Positions 45,222 through 57,376 of a DNA stretch of 64,000 nt are shown here, piece by piece. The DNA is from Chimonanthus salicifolius (lineage: Eukaryota > Streptophyta > Magnoliopsida > Laurales > Calycanthaceae): assembly GCA_013350335.1 (NCBI GenBank), contig CM023540.1, forward strand, positions 61,563,195 to 61,627,194, in the 5' to 3' direction. The position numbers were made by a program, and so were the translations under genes. Below the pieces are notes generated by a model. It saw only the letters and a program-made list of their open reading frames with translations, searched no databases and was not told the origin of the DNA. Position 1 is the first letter of the stretch; each line of letters begins with the position of its first letter.

Positions 45222-47194
45222 AAAGTATTGTTGTTATAATCAATATCATAAATCAAGCATACATAATTTTCAAAGAACTCAGTTCATTTTGAACAACGAA
45301 TATTAGATTCACACCCATAGCATTTCAACGATGTAGGAAAACCTACCTGCTCTAACGTGATCAGCGAGGATAAACGAATCACAAAGTAAATCGGGCAATC
45401 TCAGAGTTACTCTCGCCTCTTCGTTTGTTCACGTGTGTCAACATGTAATTCCCACGACATCATAGTGTAAAAACCCTTAATTAAATTTATGAAAAATCTT
45501 AATTAAGGTTTAAGGTTCATTTGGCGAAGGTCATTAGAGTCTTAATGACTCCACATGTGTGTTTTGTCCTAACCAATGGTAAAATGGTCATTTTACCCAT
45601 AGTACTCCATTTAAACATAATTTATAAAACTCCAAATTATTTAAAGTCACTGATATAATCTTTAGCGAATCAGAATTTAGAAACAAAACACTCATTATTA
45701 GAAAATAAAATTTCATATCTAGTGAAGATGCCCAAAACTAGCATTTCTAGTTTTTAAATACAAACTGCGCACTGTTTTTGTAAAAATCATTTTCTATTCT
45801 TTTCAGTATCAAAATAACTTGAGTAAATACTCTTTGGAAATATTTTTGATAGTAGCATACAGGAAAAAATTTCAAAAATATCCAAAAAATGATTTTGAAA
45901 TGGTTATAGGTCCATTTTCGGGACTGATATGTAAAAACGATTTTTTATCTTAGAACTGTCCAGTTTTTACAAAATTATTTCGGGTACCTTCTGATGTCTG
46001 AAAATTACGAATAAATAATTTTTGAAAACCTCTTTCATAATAGAGGATCTGAAAAATAGTTACAAATTCCCAGAAAATCATTTTGAGTCGTTTAAAGGTC
46101 CATTTTTTAGACTGATTTGTATAAACAGTTTTACCATGAATCATTTTTCCAAAGTTCATCATAAGTTATCTTTTTCTTAAACCCCAGTAAATAAAAAAAA
46201 TTAAATATTCTAATGGAGTTATAAAATAATCTAAAAGAAAATATCTAAACATCAAGGCATTTTACGTAGAACTTCTCATGTAAGTCTATTTTATGAAAAT
46301 ACCTACTACTTTGCATTATCACTTCATTGCACTCTATTTCTTAGATTCTATCCATAATTTCTTTGATGTAAGAACTTAGATAAAGAGATAAAACATTTTA
46401 ACATCTAAATCAAATAACCAAAAGGGTTAGGGAACCTACTTGTTCAAGCTTTAATCAAGTCTTCAAGTCTTTCCTTCCTTTTTCCAAGCTTCAAGCTTTC
46501 AAGAGAGATTTGCACCAAAGAGAGGAAGAGGAAGAGAAATTTCCTATTTTCTCTCTTTCTTGCTTCAAATTTTTAAAGAGGAAGAAGGAGGAGGAGGAGA
46601 ATAGAAGAAGAAAATGGAGGAAAAGAGGTAGAAATGGAACCCTAGCTTTTCCTCCTCTCTTTTTTACTTTTTCCTCTGCCTTATCCTCCTTTTGTTTTTT
46701 AGTCAAAAAGAAAAGCTAAAGGTGGTGAAGTGGAGAACACTTATTGGTCCAAACTAAAGGTGGGATGGTGAGGTGGAGAGTACTTATTGGTCCAAGCTAA
46801 AGGTCAGGTGGTGATGTTGTTTTCATCCTTATCTTGCCATGTAGAATATCACCTCATCATGCCCTGCCACGTCATTGCTGATGTGGCATATTCGCCACCT
46901 CATCGACTTATCCCAATTAATTAAATTCCACCTTAATTAACTAATCACCAAAATTTCCATCAATTAATTTAATTAATTATATTCCACTCCACTTTCAAAA
47001 TTATTTAACTAAATCATCCCTTAATTTAGTCTTTCTTAAATCTCCCTTAATTACTTTATCATCCCTCTAATCTCACATTCTTCCTTAATTATTTCTTTCC
47101 TCATTTGACCAAATACATAGTATCAGCCATATTCATTTCTCATCATTAAGGGAAATAATATTGATGTACCGGATTAAAATTTTGGGGTGTTACA
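45222..47194 (-). mobile_element. Truncated 3' LTR of a fourth (pol-less) element
   Basis: Right end GGGGTGTTACA at 47194, followed by a tract (AAAAGGTGTTAG on the minus strand) like that of the third element. Minus strand: U3 with AATTAATTAAGG motifs, a 47-bp tandem duplication holding two ATTGGTCC (CCAAT-type) sites (46730-46800), GA/CT-rich leader (46620-46460), AT-rich stretch, the GTAGGAAAACCTACC box at about 45330 and AACGTGATC near 45355. The 3' end of the LTR is missing, removed at the junction with the third element. Confidence 0.75.
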
Positions 47195-48245
47195 ATACTA
47201 ACACCTTTTAGGATTTTCGTCCTGAAAATTTAGGCGGAGCTTGGGTTCCAAGGTATTTCCTTATAAGTAATTTCGAATAGAATTTCCTTATCACCGATAT
47301 TTGTTCTCGAGTAAGTGCTTCATTGCCATGTCGTCTCTCAAACAACTCTTCTGTTGTTTACATGTGTTTTCAAATCTAGATGGGAAACGCTACCATTATA
47401 CAAGTTGACGTTCGTCGTCTTCGTCGTAAGTTATTTCTCATATCACTGCCGTTTGCGCTGATTGTTTTCTTCAACACTTCCTCATGTCATGATATACTAT
47501 AATTTCATTTTATACTTGTGCCCATTTCCTTCTTGAAATCTCATACTCTAGTCGTCATCAATGACTGTCATAAGGTGTTATTTAATGGCGTTAACCTTAG
47601 GTCTTCTCATTTGAGTAAGTCTCATCCATCACGAGTTAATTTTATTCATGAAATTAGCATCCGCCACAGGTACAGTATTCCTCTTCGGGTAATACGCTAA
47701 ACACGAGTTTGTTCATCTATGTTTCAATGCTTCCTGTAAAATTCTTTTGTTCTTCATAGTTTCGTATTTGCTCTCACACCTCTCCATCAAGAAATCAAAT
47801 AGATGTTACCTTCTTAGTCAAACTCACGCATAGAGTTTCATCGCCACACATCATAGTTCATAAATTTGATTACCTAATGCCATTCATACCATCTGTCACA
47901 CACGGATATACAGTGCGGCCATCACAGGGCCCATGCACTACAATTCAACATTTGGAATACAAATTCCATTACATTTTATCAACCGGCATTCTGGTAATCA
48001 AATACGTCATTCACAAGTGACTATCACATTATACCATCTATTGTGGTTTACACCATTCATTTTCATCACCATCTCTCATATTAACCTGAGTTTTGAGACA
48101 CTTCTATGTGCTCGTCATCGTACCATTTCAAGTTCAAACCATCATCGTGCTCAACTCGTCCAAGCGTGAGTCTATCACGTCTAGTCATACCTCATCATCA
48201 ATCTAAACATATCACGTCTTTCAAGCTTTCATGCACAATCTAATC
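47195..48245 (-). mobile_element. Internal region of the fourth element, left part, no readable pol
   Basis: Just inside the LTR a few chromovirus-end-like bases (TTTTCGTCCTGAAAATTTAGG, as beside the other 3' LTRs) can be seen. The rest is AT-rich and translates into nothing recognisable. It ends at 48241-48245 (TAATC), the target of the solo LTR at 48246, in the first copy of a 37-bp repeat. Confidence 0.6.
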
Positions 48246-49671
48246 TGTAACACCCCGCCCTTTTTCACTTGCACAAATCAGAGTATATATTTTTTTTAAT
48301 AGTGAGAGAGAACAGGCTATTACGACGCGAGTCAAGTCTGAGATTCCAAAACCTGACCCTTGACTGGCCACCATTACGTGTGTGTGGATTAAGTTCACTA
48401 AAACATTTACACACGCTTATCTTATTGTTTGCGAAATAATTTATATGAATAAGATGATATTCATTCTCTTGTCATCATTAGGCAAAGAAAGCCAATCACC
48501 GTAAAATTCCAACAAAACTTAAGGTTTATCAAACCATAGCAAATAAGTTCTAAGGTATCCCAAATAGTCTAAATCATTGCAACCCAAAATGTAAGTCATT
48601 CGAATTCATCATTAAAATCAAAACTAAATAATTTAAACTTAAGTCTTCCCAAGCTCCTACAGTTGGCTTCCTTCAGGTTCCACGTCATTTTCCTTAGCAT
48701 TTCCTGTTCCATCATCTATAGGGTAGAAGTAGGGCATTAGTCAACATACCCAGTAGGTATTCCAATTAGGGTTATGGTACACATAGGAGTAATATTAGAA
48801 TATCATAAATCAAGAGTTTATACATCATTAATGGCATATTTGTAAAACATCTTATAAGTAATAAAACAATGCATGATGTCCATATCATAATCATGCTAAC
48901 ATAAGTGTCATATCATGGGGGTCAATGCCAAATGAAATCCCACCCAATGTCCATACCCAATGACATCATAAATCAATCAATGGTTTCATTGGCCAATTAT
49001 ATCCACAGTGTTTGATGCGACAACAACCAGGGCATTGTATACCCATCCACAAATTAATCGGGATTACCGATGAAATGTGGACTCCTCCCTCTGCGCAGTG
49101 TTTCAGGACTAACTACCCAGGAGCTCTTTGGCCCAATTACGCCATACTTTTCTATTAACCGGACGCGGCCAAATCTCAATAGTTCATATAGCTTCATATA
49201 AGCTAATCTCAAGCCCAAGTTATGTCTGGACCTCTCAGAACTTAGCTTGTTGGTCATATGTGTTCCCTCCCATGCCATGCATGAGGTAATGTATGCAAGA
49301 ATGCCATTTCATTTAAAATACATAATATCATTGAAAATCAACTCATAGTCATATACAATTTATTTAGCCAATGCATTCATCATATTTAGAATAAAACAAG
49401 TGTCATATTATACTCCTTAGTGTTCTCAATGAGGTAGGAATCCTACCAATGCCCAGTATACTATCCTTTATTGTCTTGCAAGGATAACGCTAACGGTCAC
49501 GTGAGACGAATAGCAATCTCTTTGCGAACCTCTTTACCTCATCAAATTCAAACATACATATTAGTTTGATTTTCCATGTTAATTTCATCATCCCTATTTC
49601 CATCTAAGTTCCATGTTCATTTCTCACCGCATTTACGCATCACAGTCTGTAACCCGTTTAAAACCCTCAAT

Positions 49672-49784
49672 GGGGTTTGGCCATACAACATGGCCTAACC
49701 CTATTGTCCCATGTTTCCTTTAAATGTGTTCGTGTTCCACAAGAAAACCATCAATGGGGTTCGGCCATACAACATGGCCGAACC
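49672..49784 (-). repeat. Two GGTTCGGCC-type hairpins of the 48246 LTR
   Basis: 49672-49701 has arms GGTTTGGCCAT / ATGGCCTAACC, decayed on both sides. 49756-49784 has perfect arms GGTTCGGCCAT / ATGGCCGAACC. A third lies at 54427-54452. Confidence 0.9.
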
Positions 49785-49984
49785 TCATTCTATGGTTTTG
49801 ACCCTCATTTTAATCCCCATATTATTTTAATCCATGTGAGTCAATCATTCATTTCTTAATCTAATAATCCCAAGTTAGTCATTTAACCTTTAAACATACA
49901 TAGATCCATAAAATCTTCCTTTTCATCTCCCTTCCATCCTACAAGATAGGCAGAGCTCTGGAGGAAAACCCAGAGTAAAACCTT

Positions 49985-50074
49985 CTAATTCAGTCCGCTG
50001 AAACACAACTAGATCCCATATGTGCTTGGCCAGTATACTTTCAGTCGACTGAATCATAAGATTCAGTCGGCTGA
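49985..50074 (-). repeat. AGTCGACTGA repeat array, left end
   Basis: First unit of a ~73-bp repeat: TTCAGTCGACTGAATC, ATAA, GATTCAGTCGGCTGA (50039-50074). The rest of the array is at 53825-54365, after the inserted LTR, which went into the array itself (TSD GCTGA is part of the repeat). Confidence 0.92.
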
Positions 50075-53000
50075 TGTAACGCCCCGCCCTTTCTGAGAAT
50101 TCAGAGCCTAATTTTTTTTTTAAATAATAATAAAACATCGAAAGAGGGCGAGCGGCGTCACGACGCGAGTTAAGTTCAGACTACCCAAGTCTGAAACTTA
50201 ACTGGTCACCCATGTGTACATGGACTAGACCATGATAATGAACACACATGGAACTAACATCAACTTGCGGAATAGTATAAGTTAACTGTGGAATAATATG
50301 AAAAGATAGCCAGTACCAGTCTCAAATAATAAATACATAAATCAACCATACATTGTCAATAACCTAAGCAAACCATAGCAAGTAACTACTTTATTACATG
50401 TCCATAATAAAGTAATCAAATAAACAGCAATTATAAATTCATTCCAGCATTCAATCACTTAGGCTCAGCTCCCCTCCCGGTCAATGACCTTTTCTTTTCC
50501 TTTACTTGTACCTGCATTCTCCTCTGAGGATAGAATTAGGGCGTTAGATCAACGCGCCCAGTAGGTTCCCGAATCAGGGCTACCACATGTTAGCATATAA
50601 AACATGCATATATATCATATTACATGATCATCAAAAACAGGTAAAACAATGCTATGATGTATGCACATGCAATGAGCATCCCCCATCATGTACATTCATA
50701 GCCATCACTTGACGTGCCTTGCACCGACAAGGTAAATTACAACACACCTTTATCTCTTCATCATTGACTGATTCATATCACGTATTAGTCCTCCTGGCGG
50801 GACTCTCATCGCCTAATGAGACCAATGTGATATGATCATCATGTTACTCCTCCTGGAGTGACTTGCACCACCGAGGCAGGACGTAACCCATAAATTGCAA
50901 CAGCTGTAGAATCTCATTCATAATCCCATGTCTATGCATGAGATGCCAATGCCTGTATGCCATTTGTTAATGCATAATATATCATTTGAAACACATAAAA
51001 TAAGACAAGAGTCTCATAAGAAAACTGGGTAAAACTGTGGTTACAAGTAGGTAGGAAACCTACTTAAGCTTTGTTTAAGTATCCGTTCCTTTTTGAGCTT
51101 CTCCCGGTCACGACTTGTTCGTCGTTCAACTCTCGTCACCTTGTGATACAATAATCAATAAATCATATTGTCACTTAAATGTCCATTCACATATAAGGCC
51201 CAAAACATCTTGTAAGTCCTTTGATCAATCCCTTCATTTCACTTGTATTCACAGATTTGCCATTGGTCTAACCAATGTCTAATCTTGCTCATAAACAAAA
51301 ATCATAAAAGTAATCTACCTTAGCGGCTGGTTATTTACTTATCACTAAGTCCAAAGATAGCTCCATTCGTTTACTTAATCCAACTCATATAACCAATTCA
51401 TAATCTCCAATAAAACAATCTATGGGGTTCGCCCATTCATATGGCCGAACCCTATGATCCTCTTACTCCATGATCCCATCATTTGTTTACAAGTTAGGCT
51501 CTACCATTTAGCCATGTTAATTACAAGGTTCAGCCATCCCATGGCCAACCCAAAACAGCAAGCTTATTTCATTTAACATACATAAGAAAACCCATAAATC
51601 TTGGTCCATTCATCCCAAAACTAGCCCCATGGGGTTCGGCCATTCACATGGCCGAACCCAATGGTTCTCTTGATCTGATTAATCCCTCACTTCCCATGAT
51701 TATTCATGATTTAATCATGCTAACCCAACCATGAATTACACATGGTTCAGCCACATAACCATCCATCAAAACAGTAAATTCAATTTCACCAAACCACATC
51801 AATTACATGCATGGGGTTCGGCCCTCCAAGGTGGCCGAACCCAATGTCCAAGTTTTGGTCTTTCAAACATGCTTTAGGTGTTATTTAAACATGCATTATC
51901 AGTATTATATTGCTGCCTTTAAACCTCTTAGAAACCATCTAATTAAGTTCATCCAAAAACAGTCCATAAAGGTCCATGGTTTCCATGTTTCACAACATGA
52001 AAAACCAACAATATTTTACATGGGGTTCGGCCCTCCATGGTGGCCGAACCCAATGATTATTTTCACTATTCTTAAACCTCCAATCATCCTGTAATAAACA
52101 GCATATTATTAAAGAGTTTTACTAGTTAAACATCATCCAATAACTAGCCCAATTTCATAGGGTTTGGCCATGCTCATTGGCCGAACACCATGACCTTTGG
52201 TTTTGAAACATTTAACCATTCATCTTGGGTCTGAACCAAACATCCAAATCCATGTTTTAACCTTCTTAAGACATGCATTTTAAATCTAAACACAAACCTC
52301 TAATAACAGTACCAAACTTATATGGTTTTAATTTCCAAAAACCATCAAAAACAACCACTTGTTTCCATGGGGTTCGGCCATGCAAAGTGGCAGAACCCAA
52401 TGGTCCATTTCCATCTTTTAAACCGCTGTTTTATACCCATAACACCTTCAGTCCCTATGTCATTCAGATCCATGTTTTTAACCCTTTCTAAAAACATGCA
52501 TTTGAATCTTAAATCAAACCCAAAAACAGTCCATAAAACCCATGGTTTTCATGTTTCAAAAACATGAAAACCAAGCAATCTTTTACATGGGGTTCAGCCC
52601 TCCATGGTGGCCGAACCCAATGGTTATTTTTACCATTTTAAATCCTCCATTAATCAAGGTAAAAACCCTGGTTTAATCTGCCATAACCTTGGCCCAACAC
52701 ACATCCATTTTATAAATCACAAGTCCATGGAAATACTTACCAAATTCCAAGCTTTTTTTATGCCTTTGCTCTTTGCCTTCTTCCCTCTTGTTTCCTTCCT
52801 TCTTTCTTCCTTTGTTCCTTGCTGGTTTAAGCTTGAATAACTAGGTGCCAAAAACCTCTGTTGTTCCACTTAAGCAAATGAATTGGAGAGAGGGAGAGAG
52901 AGATGGAGAATCTTGGCTTTTCAATGGTGAAAAACGGCCAACATGGTGTTTGTTTCCTTTAATAATTCAGCCCCCAAAACCCCTCCACTCCCTCATCAAT

Positions 53001-53824
53001 TCTTGCCTAAACCAATGGGACACTTGCTGCCAACAAATGCACCCATTGGCATTCCAACGTTGAAGGCTTGGGGTTTCCAAATGGGATAGAAACCCCCCCA
53101 TATTCCCATTTAATGTTTTGCATGAAACTCACCATAACAAGTCCCCAACGTGTGGGACTTGTTTGGTTTTGTTTGAGATCACAACACCTCCTCATATTCC
53201 ACTTAACTCACTGAATTTACAGCCCTTTTGACTTCCATTTTGACTCACTCAACTCAATGTCCAACTCACCATACTTAATGCATTTCATTCAATGCACATG
53301 AGTTAACTCACCCCTTGATTTAATTCCAACTCACTTCAGTCCCACTCAACTGATTTAACTCGTGTTTTAGCTCCCTAGAGGGTCCACACGGTCAACCATA
53401 GTCAACTCGACCCGTTGGGTCCACTTTTAGCTCCTTGACCCGTTTTTGACTCCATGACCCAATTATGGTATTTTGGTCATTTCTAATTGGTTTTTACATA
53501 TGGATCATGCCTACCCATTTTTTTTCCACTTGATTTCCAATCAAATAGGCTTAACCCCATTTAATTTAAAATCACAAAACGGTCAAATAATCCAGTAAGA
53601 CCCGATGGGTCCCATTTAGGGCCCTTTGACCCATTTAGCCATTTTTGACCCAAATGATGAAAATTACCCATCCAATCAAACTTAACATTCATAATGTGCT
53701 CATATGATTTTAATTTGAGCAATGGGCCCCACTATTTCCTTACTTAACATCACAAAATAATTAATTTAACAACTCAGGGGCATTTTCGTAATTTTCCACT
53801 TCATTGAGAAACTGGGCTGTTACA
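50075..53824 (-). mobile_element. Solo LTR, Tekay-type, 3.75 kb, TSD GCTGA
   Basis: TGTAACGCCCCGCCC (50075) to GGGCTGTTACA (53824), flanked by GCTGA at 50070-50074 and 53825-53829. Closely related to the LTR that starts at 61536. Minus strand: U3 with several GGGTC/GACCC motifs (53660-53390), a TTG|GTAAGT donor-like site (52740-52735), hairpin array 52618-51424, GTAGGTTTCCTACC box (about 51065-51050), GCGTTGATCTAACGCCC (50555-50538), GCAG|GTAC acceptor-like site (50512) and terminal block. In place of the CTCCGTCGGGGC repeats it has degenerate GGTGCAAG / CGCCAGGAGGA phrases (50890-50720). Confidence 0.94.
51424..52618 (-). repeat. Eight GGTTCGGCC hairpins and a second hairpin type
   Basis: Hairpins at 51424, 51527, 51631, 51813, 52022, 52160, 52370 and 52589. 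Most loops contain CCTCCA..GTGG, which deepens the stem. A second hairpin with arms GGTTTTCATGTTT (52544-52556) and AAACATGAAAACC (52560-52572) sits just before the last one, and a weaker copy lies near 51977-52008. The two hairpin types together form a higher-order repeat. Confidence 0.93.
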
Positions 53825-54365
53825 GCTGAAACACAACCGGATCTCATTTGTGTTTGGCCAGTACACTTTGAGTCGACTGAATCTTAAGATTCAGTCGGCT
53901 GAAACACAACCAGATCCCATATGTGCTTGGCCAGTATACTTTCAGTCAACTGAATCATAAGATTCAGTCGGCTGAAACACAACTAGATTTCTTATGTGCT
54001 TGGCCAGTATACTTTCAGTCAGCTGAATCATAAGATTCAGTCGGTTGAAACACAACCAGATTTCATATGTGCTTAGCCAGTATACTTTCAGTCGGCTGAA
54101 ACACAAGATTCAGTCGATTAACTTTGGGTCAGATCCTTTGTGTGCTTGGTCGGTTCACTTTCAATCGACTGAATCATAAGATTTAGTTTGCTGAAACACA
54201 GCCAGATCCCATGTGTGCTTGCCAGTATACTTTCAGTAGACTGAAACACAAGATTCAGTCAACTGACTTCGGGTCAGATCCTTTGTGTGCTTGGCTAGTA
54301 CACTTTCAGTCGACTGAAACACAAGATTAAGTCGACTGACTTTGGGTCAGATCCTTTGGATGGAT
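53825..54365 (-). repeat. AGTCGACTGA repeat array, main part
   Basis: About seven units of ~73 bp. Each holds TTTCAGTCGACTGAATC, a 4-base gap and GATTCAGTCGGCTGAAA, which is both a pair of small palindromes and one long hairpin of about 17-bp arms, followed by CACAACCAGATCCCATATGT and GCTTGGCCAGTATAC. Some units lost one arm (54096, 54240). Confidence 0.93.
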
Positions 54366-55450
54366 TTCCAACTCCCTGGCTTTATAACAATTTTGGCCAT
54401 TCATTCCAACCAATCATGAAACCCATGGGTTCGGCCACACCATGGCTGAACCTATGGTTTCCTTAGATTAATCCCCATTTTATTAAGTCTAGATATACCT
54501 TCCTTCAATGAGTTGTTCCTCCTCTTTGGCTCTTCAATCTCCTTCTTTTCTTCTGATCTTTCTCTTCTTCCTTAGTTCTTCTTTTCCTTTCTTTGTTCTT
54601 CAAAGTCTTCAAGTGTATGGAGGTAGAGGTGGGAGAGAGAGGAGTAGAGATAAAATCCTTGTTCAAGGGAGGAGGGGTCGGCCAAGGGGTTTGGAATGCC
54701 ATTTCGTTTGGGTTTTTATATTAAAGCCTTAAACTCTTCCCTCCCTCTCATAATAGCTTGGTCTAACCAATGGAGGCCCTTGGTTTCCCAAGGGTGGCTT
54801 CATGGCTTTTGAAGTGAAGACCCTTGGGTTCCAAATGTCTAAGTACAATGTACTTAGACAAGATAACCCAACTTTTAATCTCCACCCTTGATCTTTCCTT
54901 AGATGAAATCCTAGCCTTCCATCTCATCCCTTCATCTTCTCAACTGAAGACAAAACCTTAATTCAAGACTTAAAATCAAAAGTGGTTGACCAAGTCAACC
55001 CATGCCATGGTCGACCATGACCACATGGCACTTGGGTCCCACTTTGGCCATGTCACTTGGTGTGTCACCTCTACTTGTATGCCACCTCAATTCTACTTTC
55101 CACCTCACTCGATGACGTGGCATCCTTGCTTAGTTGGCTTCCATGTGATGACATGAATGCCACATGGCAATGCCACATTACTCACATGCCACCTCACTTG
55201 ATGAAGTGGACTTTAATGCATTAAATGCACTAACTTATCCAATTTCAACTAACTTAACTAAATTTACCCAATTATTTCTTTAGATCAAGCTCACCCATGA
55301 CCCATTGGGTCTTAATTGGGTAATTGGCCCATTTCCTTGCCCAACTAATGTCCATCTCAACTTTTATTTTAATTTCAAATTCAACTAAATTGTAATCCAA
55401 TTGGGCCCATCCAATAAATTTATAAGCTAAGGAAAATCTGGGGTGTCACA

Positions 55451-55560
55451 TAATCATATCAGATCTTTCAAGATCTCATGCACAATCTAATCATATCAGA
55501 TCTTTCAAGCTCTCATGCACAATCTAATCATATTAGATCTTTCTAGCTCTCATGGAACTC
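55451..55560. repeat. 37-bp minisatellite, split by a solo LTR
   Basis: Unit begins TAATCATATCAGATCTTTCA and ends CTCATGCACAATC; copies at 55451, 55488 and 55525 (partial). A further copy lies at about 48205-48245 on the other side of the inserted LTR. Removing the insertion gives nearly four adjacent units. Confidence 0.9.
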
Positions 55561-56188
55561 CACTGGCTATCTACAGCGTCAGCAGGCCATACTAACTCGG
55601 TAGACGCCCATAGACTCCCAATCGGGCCTATCTCCATCAATTTGATCAAAATTCTCAATATTCTCCCAAAACCAATCATCTCTTCATTTGCATATGAGTC
55701 ACCATGTGCCTAACACCTTTTATTTAAAACCTCTACAACGTAAACTGTACCTCAACTATAACTCAATACTAAATGTCATTTTCATTCTCGTACAAGTCAT
55801 GATACGACTAGCACCTTTTATTATAACCTTATATTAAAATTACAAACAACATACACATCACAGGTATCAGCAAGAAACATACATTTGTTGTTTCAAATGT
55901 TCACTTTATTTCTAATGTTAAATTAATAGTTCTAATCATTCTTGAATTCAATTCGTGCAATTCTTTTAGGACTCCATGAGTCATTCCTTTAAAGAAAACA
56001 TCATTTCAATCTTTCACTTAGATATAAAGTAAAGCGATGCTCCACAATTAAGTAAATGAATTTTGCACATGAATTCATTCATAACTATCATACCTCGAAT
56101 CGTCGAGCGTTTAGTTGTTTTCCGGTGTTGGGACAAGAGGATCCAATGGTCCGGAAATATCTAGATCATGAGATCATCCCATTTGAGC
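55561..56188 (-). other. Internal noncoding region of the fourth element
   Basis: AT-rich sequence between the minisatellite and the end of gag. In a complete Tekay element protease, RT, RNase H and integrase would lie here, about 3.5 kb. None of their motifs can be read in any frame. Confidence 0.5.
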
Positions 56189-57000
56189 CTAGAATCGGGA
56201 CATTTGTGACTGTCTAGGCCTGCCCTGTGGGTGATAAGAAGTCCCTACTTGAGGTGTTTGATGGAGTCGGGGACAATTTCTATTAATGTGGCCTCTCTGT
56301 CCACACTGATAACACATGAAGGCATTCCCAGAGCTTTGCATTGTATATTCTTTGTAAAGATTTGGGCAACTTCCCTTAATATGGCCCACCTATCCACAGT
56401 GGCGACACGTGCTGCTTGCAAATTTCATGGCTTGTATTTGGCGAAATTGTGGACAACTTCCCTTGATATGTCTAGTATGCCCACATTGATGACATGAAGA
56501 TGTGCTCGTAGAATACTGCACTGTACATGCAGCAACTGATGGATGTTGAGAGCTTGATCGAAGCCTCTTGTAGGAGTTGCGAAGAACTTCCACTGTTCTG
56601 CTCCCTCTCGTTCCCAACATGGTCATTTGATTCCACAATACTCGCACTTCTCACTACCTCAACAAATGTGGCAGCTTGGAAAGTTATTATTATTACTCTT
56701 GATCTGATGTCGAGTCGAAGAGTGATTCTCAACAACTCAAATATTTGAGTGATGTTGTCAATCCAACTTTCAGCTTCTCTGGGTCCTTCAATTCCCTTGA
56801 ATTATGGAGGACGCTAATGTTGAAAATCTCTCACGAGAATCTGGTCTCGAGAGTCAATTGTGATAGTCAAGTCGATCTTGTCTGATCAGGCTGCACTGTT
56901 TCACTTGTTATCACCTGTAAAAGGCCCTGGAGTTCGGGTGGCACGAGTGGAACGTTGTTACTACTCCCACCAACATTTCTTGGGTGTGTACCGGTTCTTA
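56189..57000 (-). pseudogene. Gag remnant with three zinc knuckles, fourth element
   Basis: Minus strand. Near 56990-56900 VPLVPPELQGLLQVITSE resembles the Tekay gag N-terminus. FKGIEGPREAESWIDNI (about 56810-56755) is followed at once by LRLDIRSRVIIITFQAATF, so the middle of gag (about 100 residues containing the WW and FPEEEKE motifs of the other copies) has been deleted. Then come three CCHC knuckles: CHQCGHTRHIKGSC (about 56497-56456), a second begun by CRHCG and finished after a frameshift by GHIKGSC (56402-56367), and CYQCGQRGHINRNC (56313-56272). The Tekay copies at 22080 and 26196 have only one knuckle. Frameshifts at about 56650, 56500 and 56390 make it non-functional. Confidence 0.8.
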
Positions 57001-57362
57001 AGGTGCAGTTCTCTTGGGGTCATCTTCCTATGCCAAGAAACAACCCGATTAGTACTTCATTCATCTCATAATTTCATGCAAGTTGTTCATCTTGCATCAT
57101 ATTATCTAGGAGGAATCATTCCATATGATTATCCAGTATTTAATTTGGAGAGGATTCCTAAATTGTCATTTCATCTCCCACGGATGGGTATTCTATGCTG
57201 TGACTCAACATATAACTGTGGAGTGTCCTGAACTCCTATCTACATTTCACTTGGGGAGTATTCTAAACTTGTTCATACTCAACTTCATTCGTACTTTAAC
57301 TCAGGGAATTTTCAAGTTCTGTTTGAATTTGACTCATGGAACATTCCTTATTTGATTTTCAT
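57001..57362 (-). other. 5' leader of the fourth element
   Basis: Region between the priming site and gag. No start codon in frame with gag is recognisable. Phrases such as AACTTGAAAATTCCCTGAG and related AAATTCC-type phrases recur loosely. Confidence 0.45.
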
Positions 57363-57374
57363 GCTTTGATACCA
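57363..57374 (-). other. Primer-binding site, initiator Met-tRNA (fourth element)
   Basis: Minus strand TGGTATCAAAGC next to the 5' LTR edge at 57377; same variant as in both Tekay copies. Confidence 0.9.
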
Positions 57375-57376
57375 AC

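Larger units (their letters stand above)
48246..55450 (-). mobile_element. Solo LTR, Tekay-type, about 3.45 kb, TSD TAATC, itself split
   Basis: TGTAACACCCCGCCC (48246) to CTGGGGTGTCACA (55450), flanked by TAATC at 48241-48245 and 55451-55455. Split by the LTR at 50075-53824. Minus strand: U3 with CCCAATTAAGACCCAATGGG (about 55320-55300), TATA-like TTAATATAAAAAC (about 54724-54712), GA-rich leader (54620-54510), AAG|GTATAT donor-like site (54498), one hairpin (54427), an AGTCGACTGA repeat array, two more hairpins (49784-49672), GGTAGGATTCCTACC (about 49445-49432), GTTGACTAATGCCC box (about 48745-48732) and ACAG ending at 48704. Confidence 0.93.

Noticed and set aside
46491..46719. Overlapping charged ORFs on both strands
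   Set aside because: They come from a GA/CT-rich leader of an LTR; both strands look equally protein-like because of composition.
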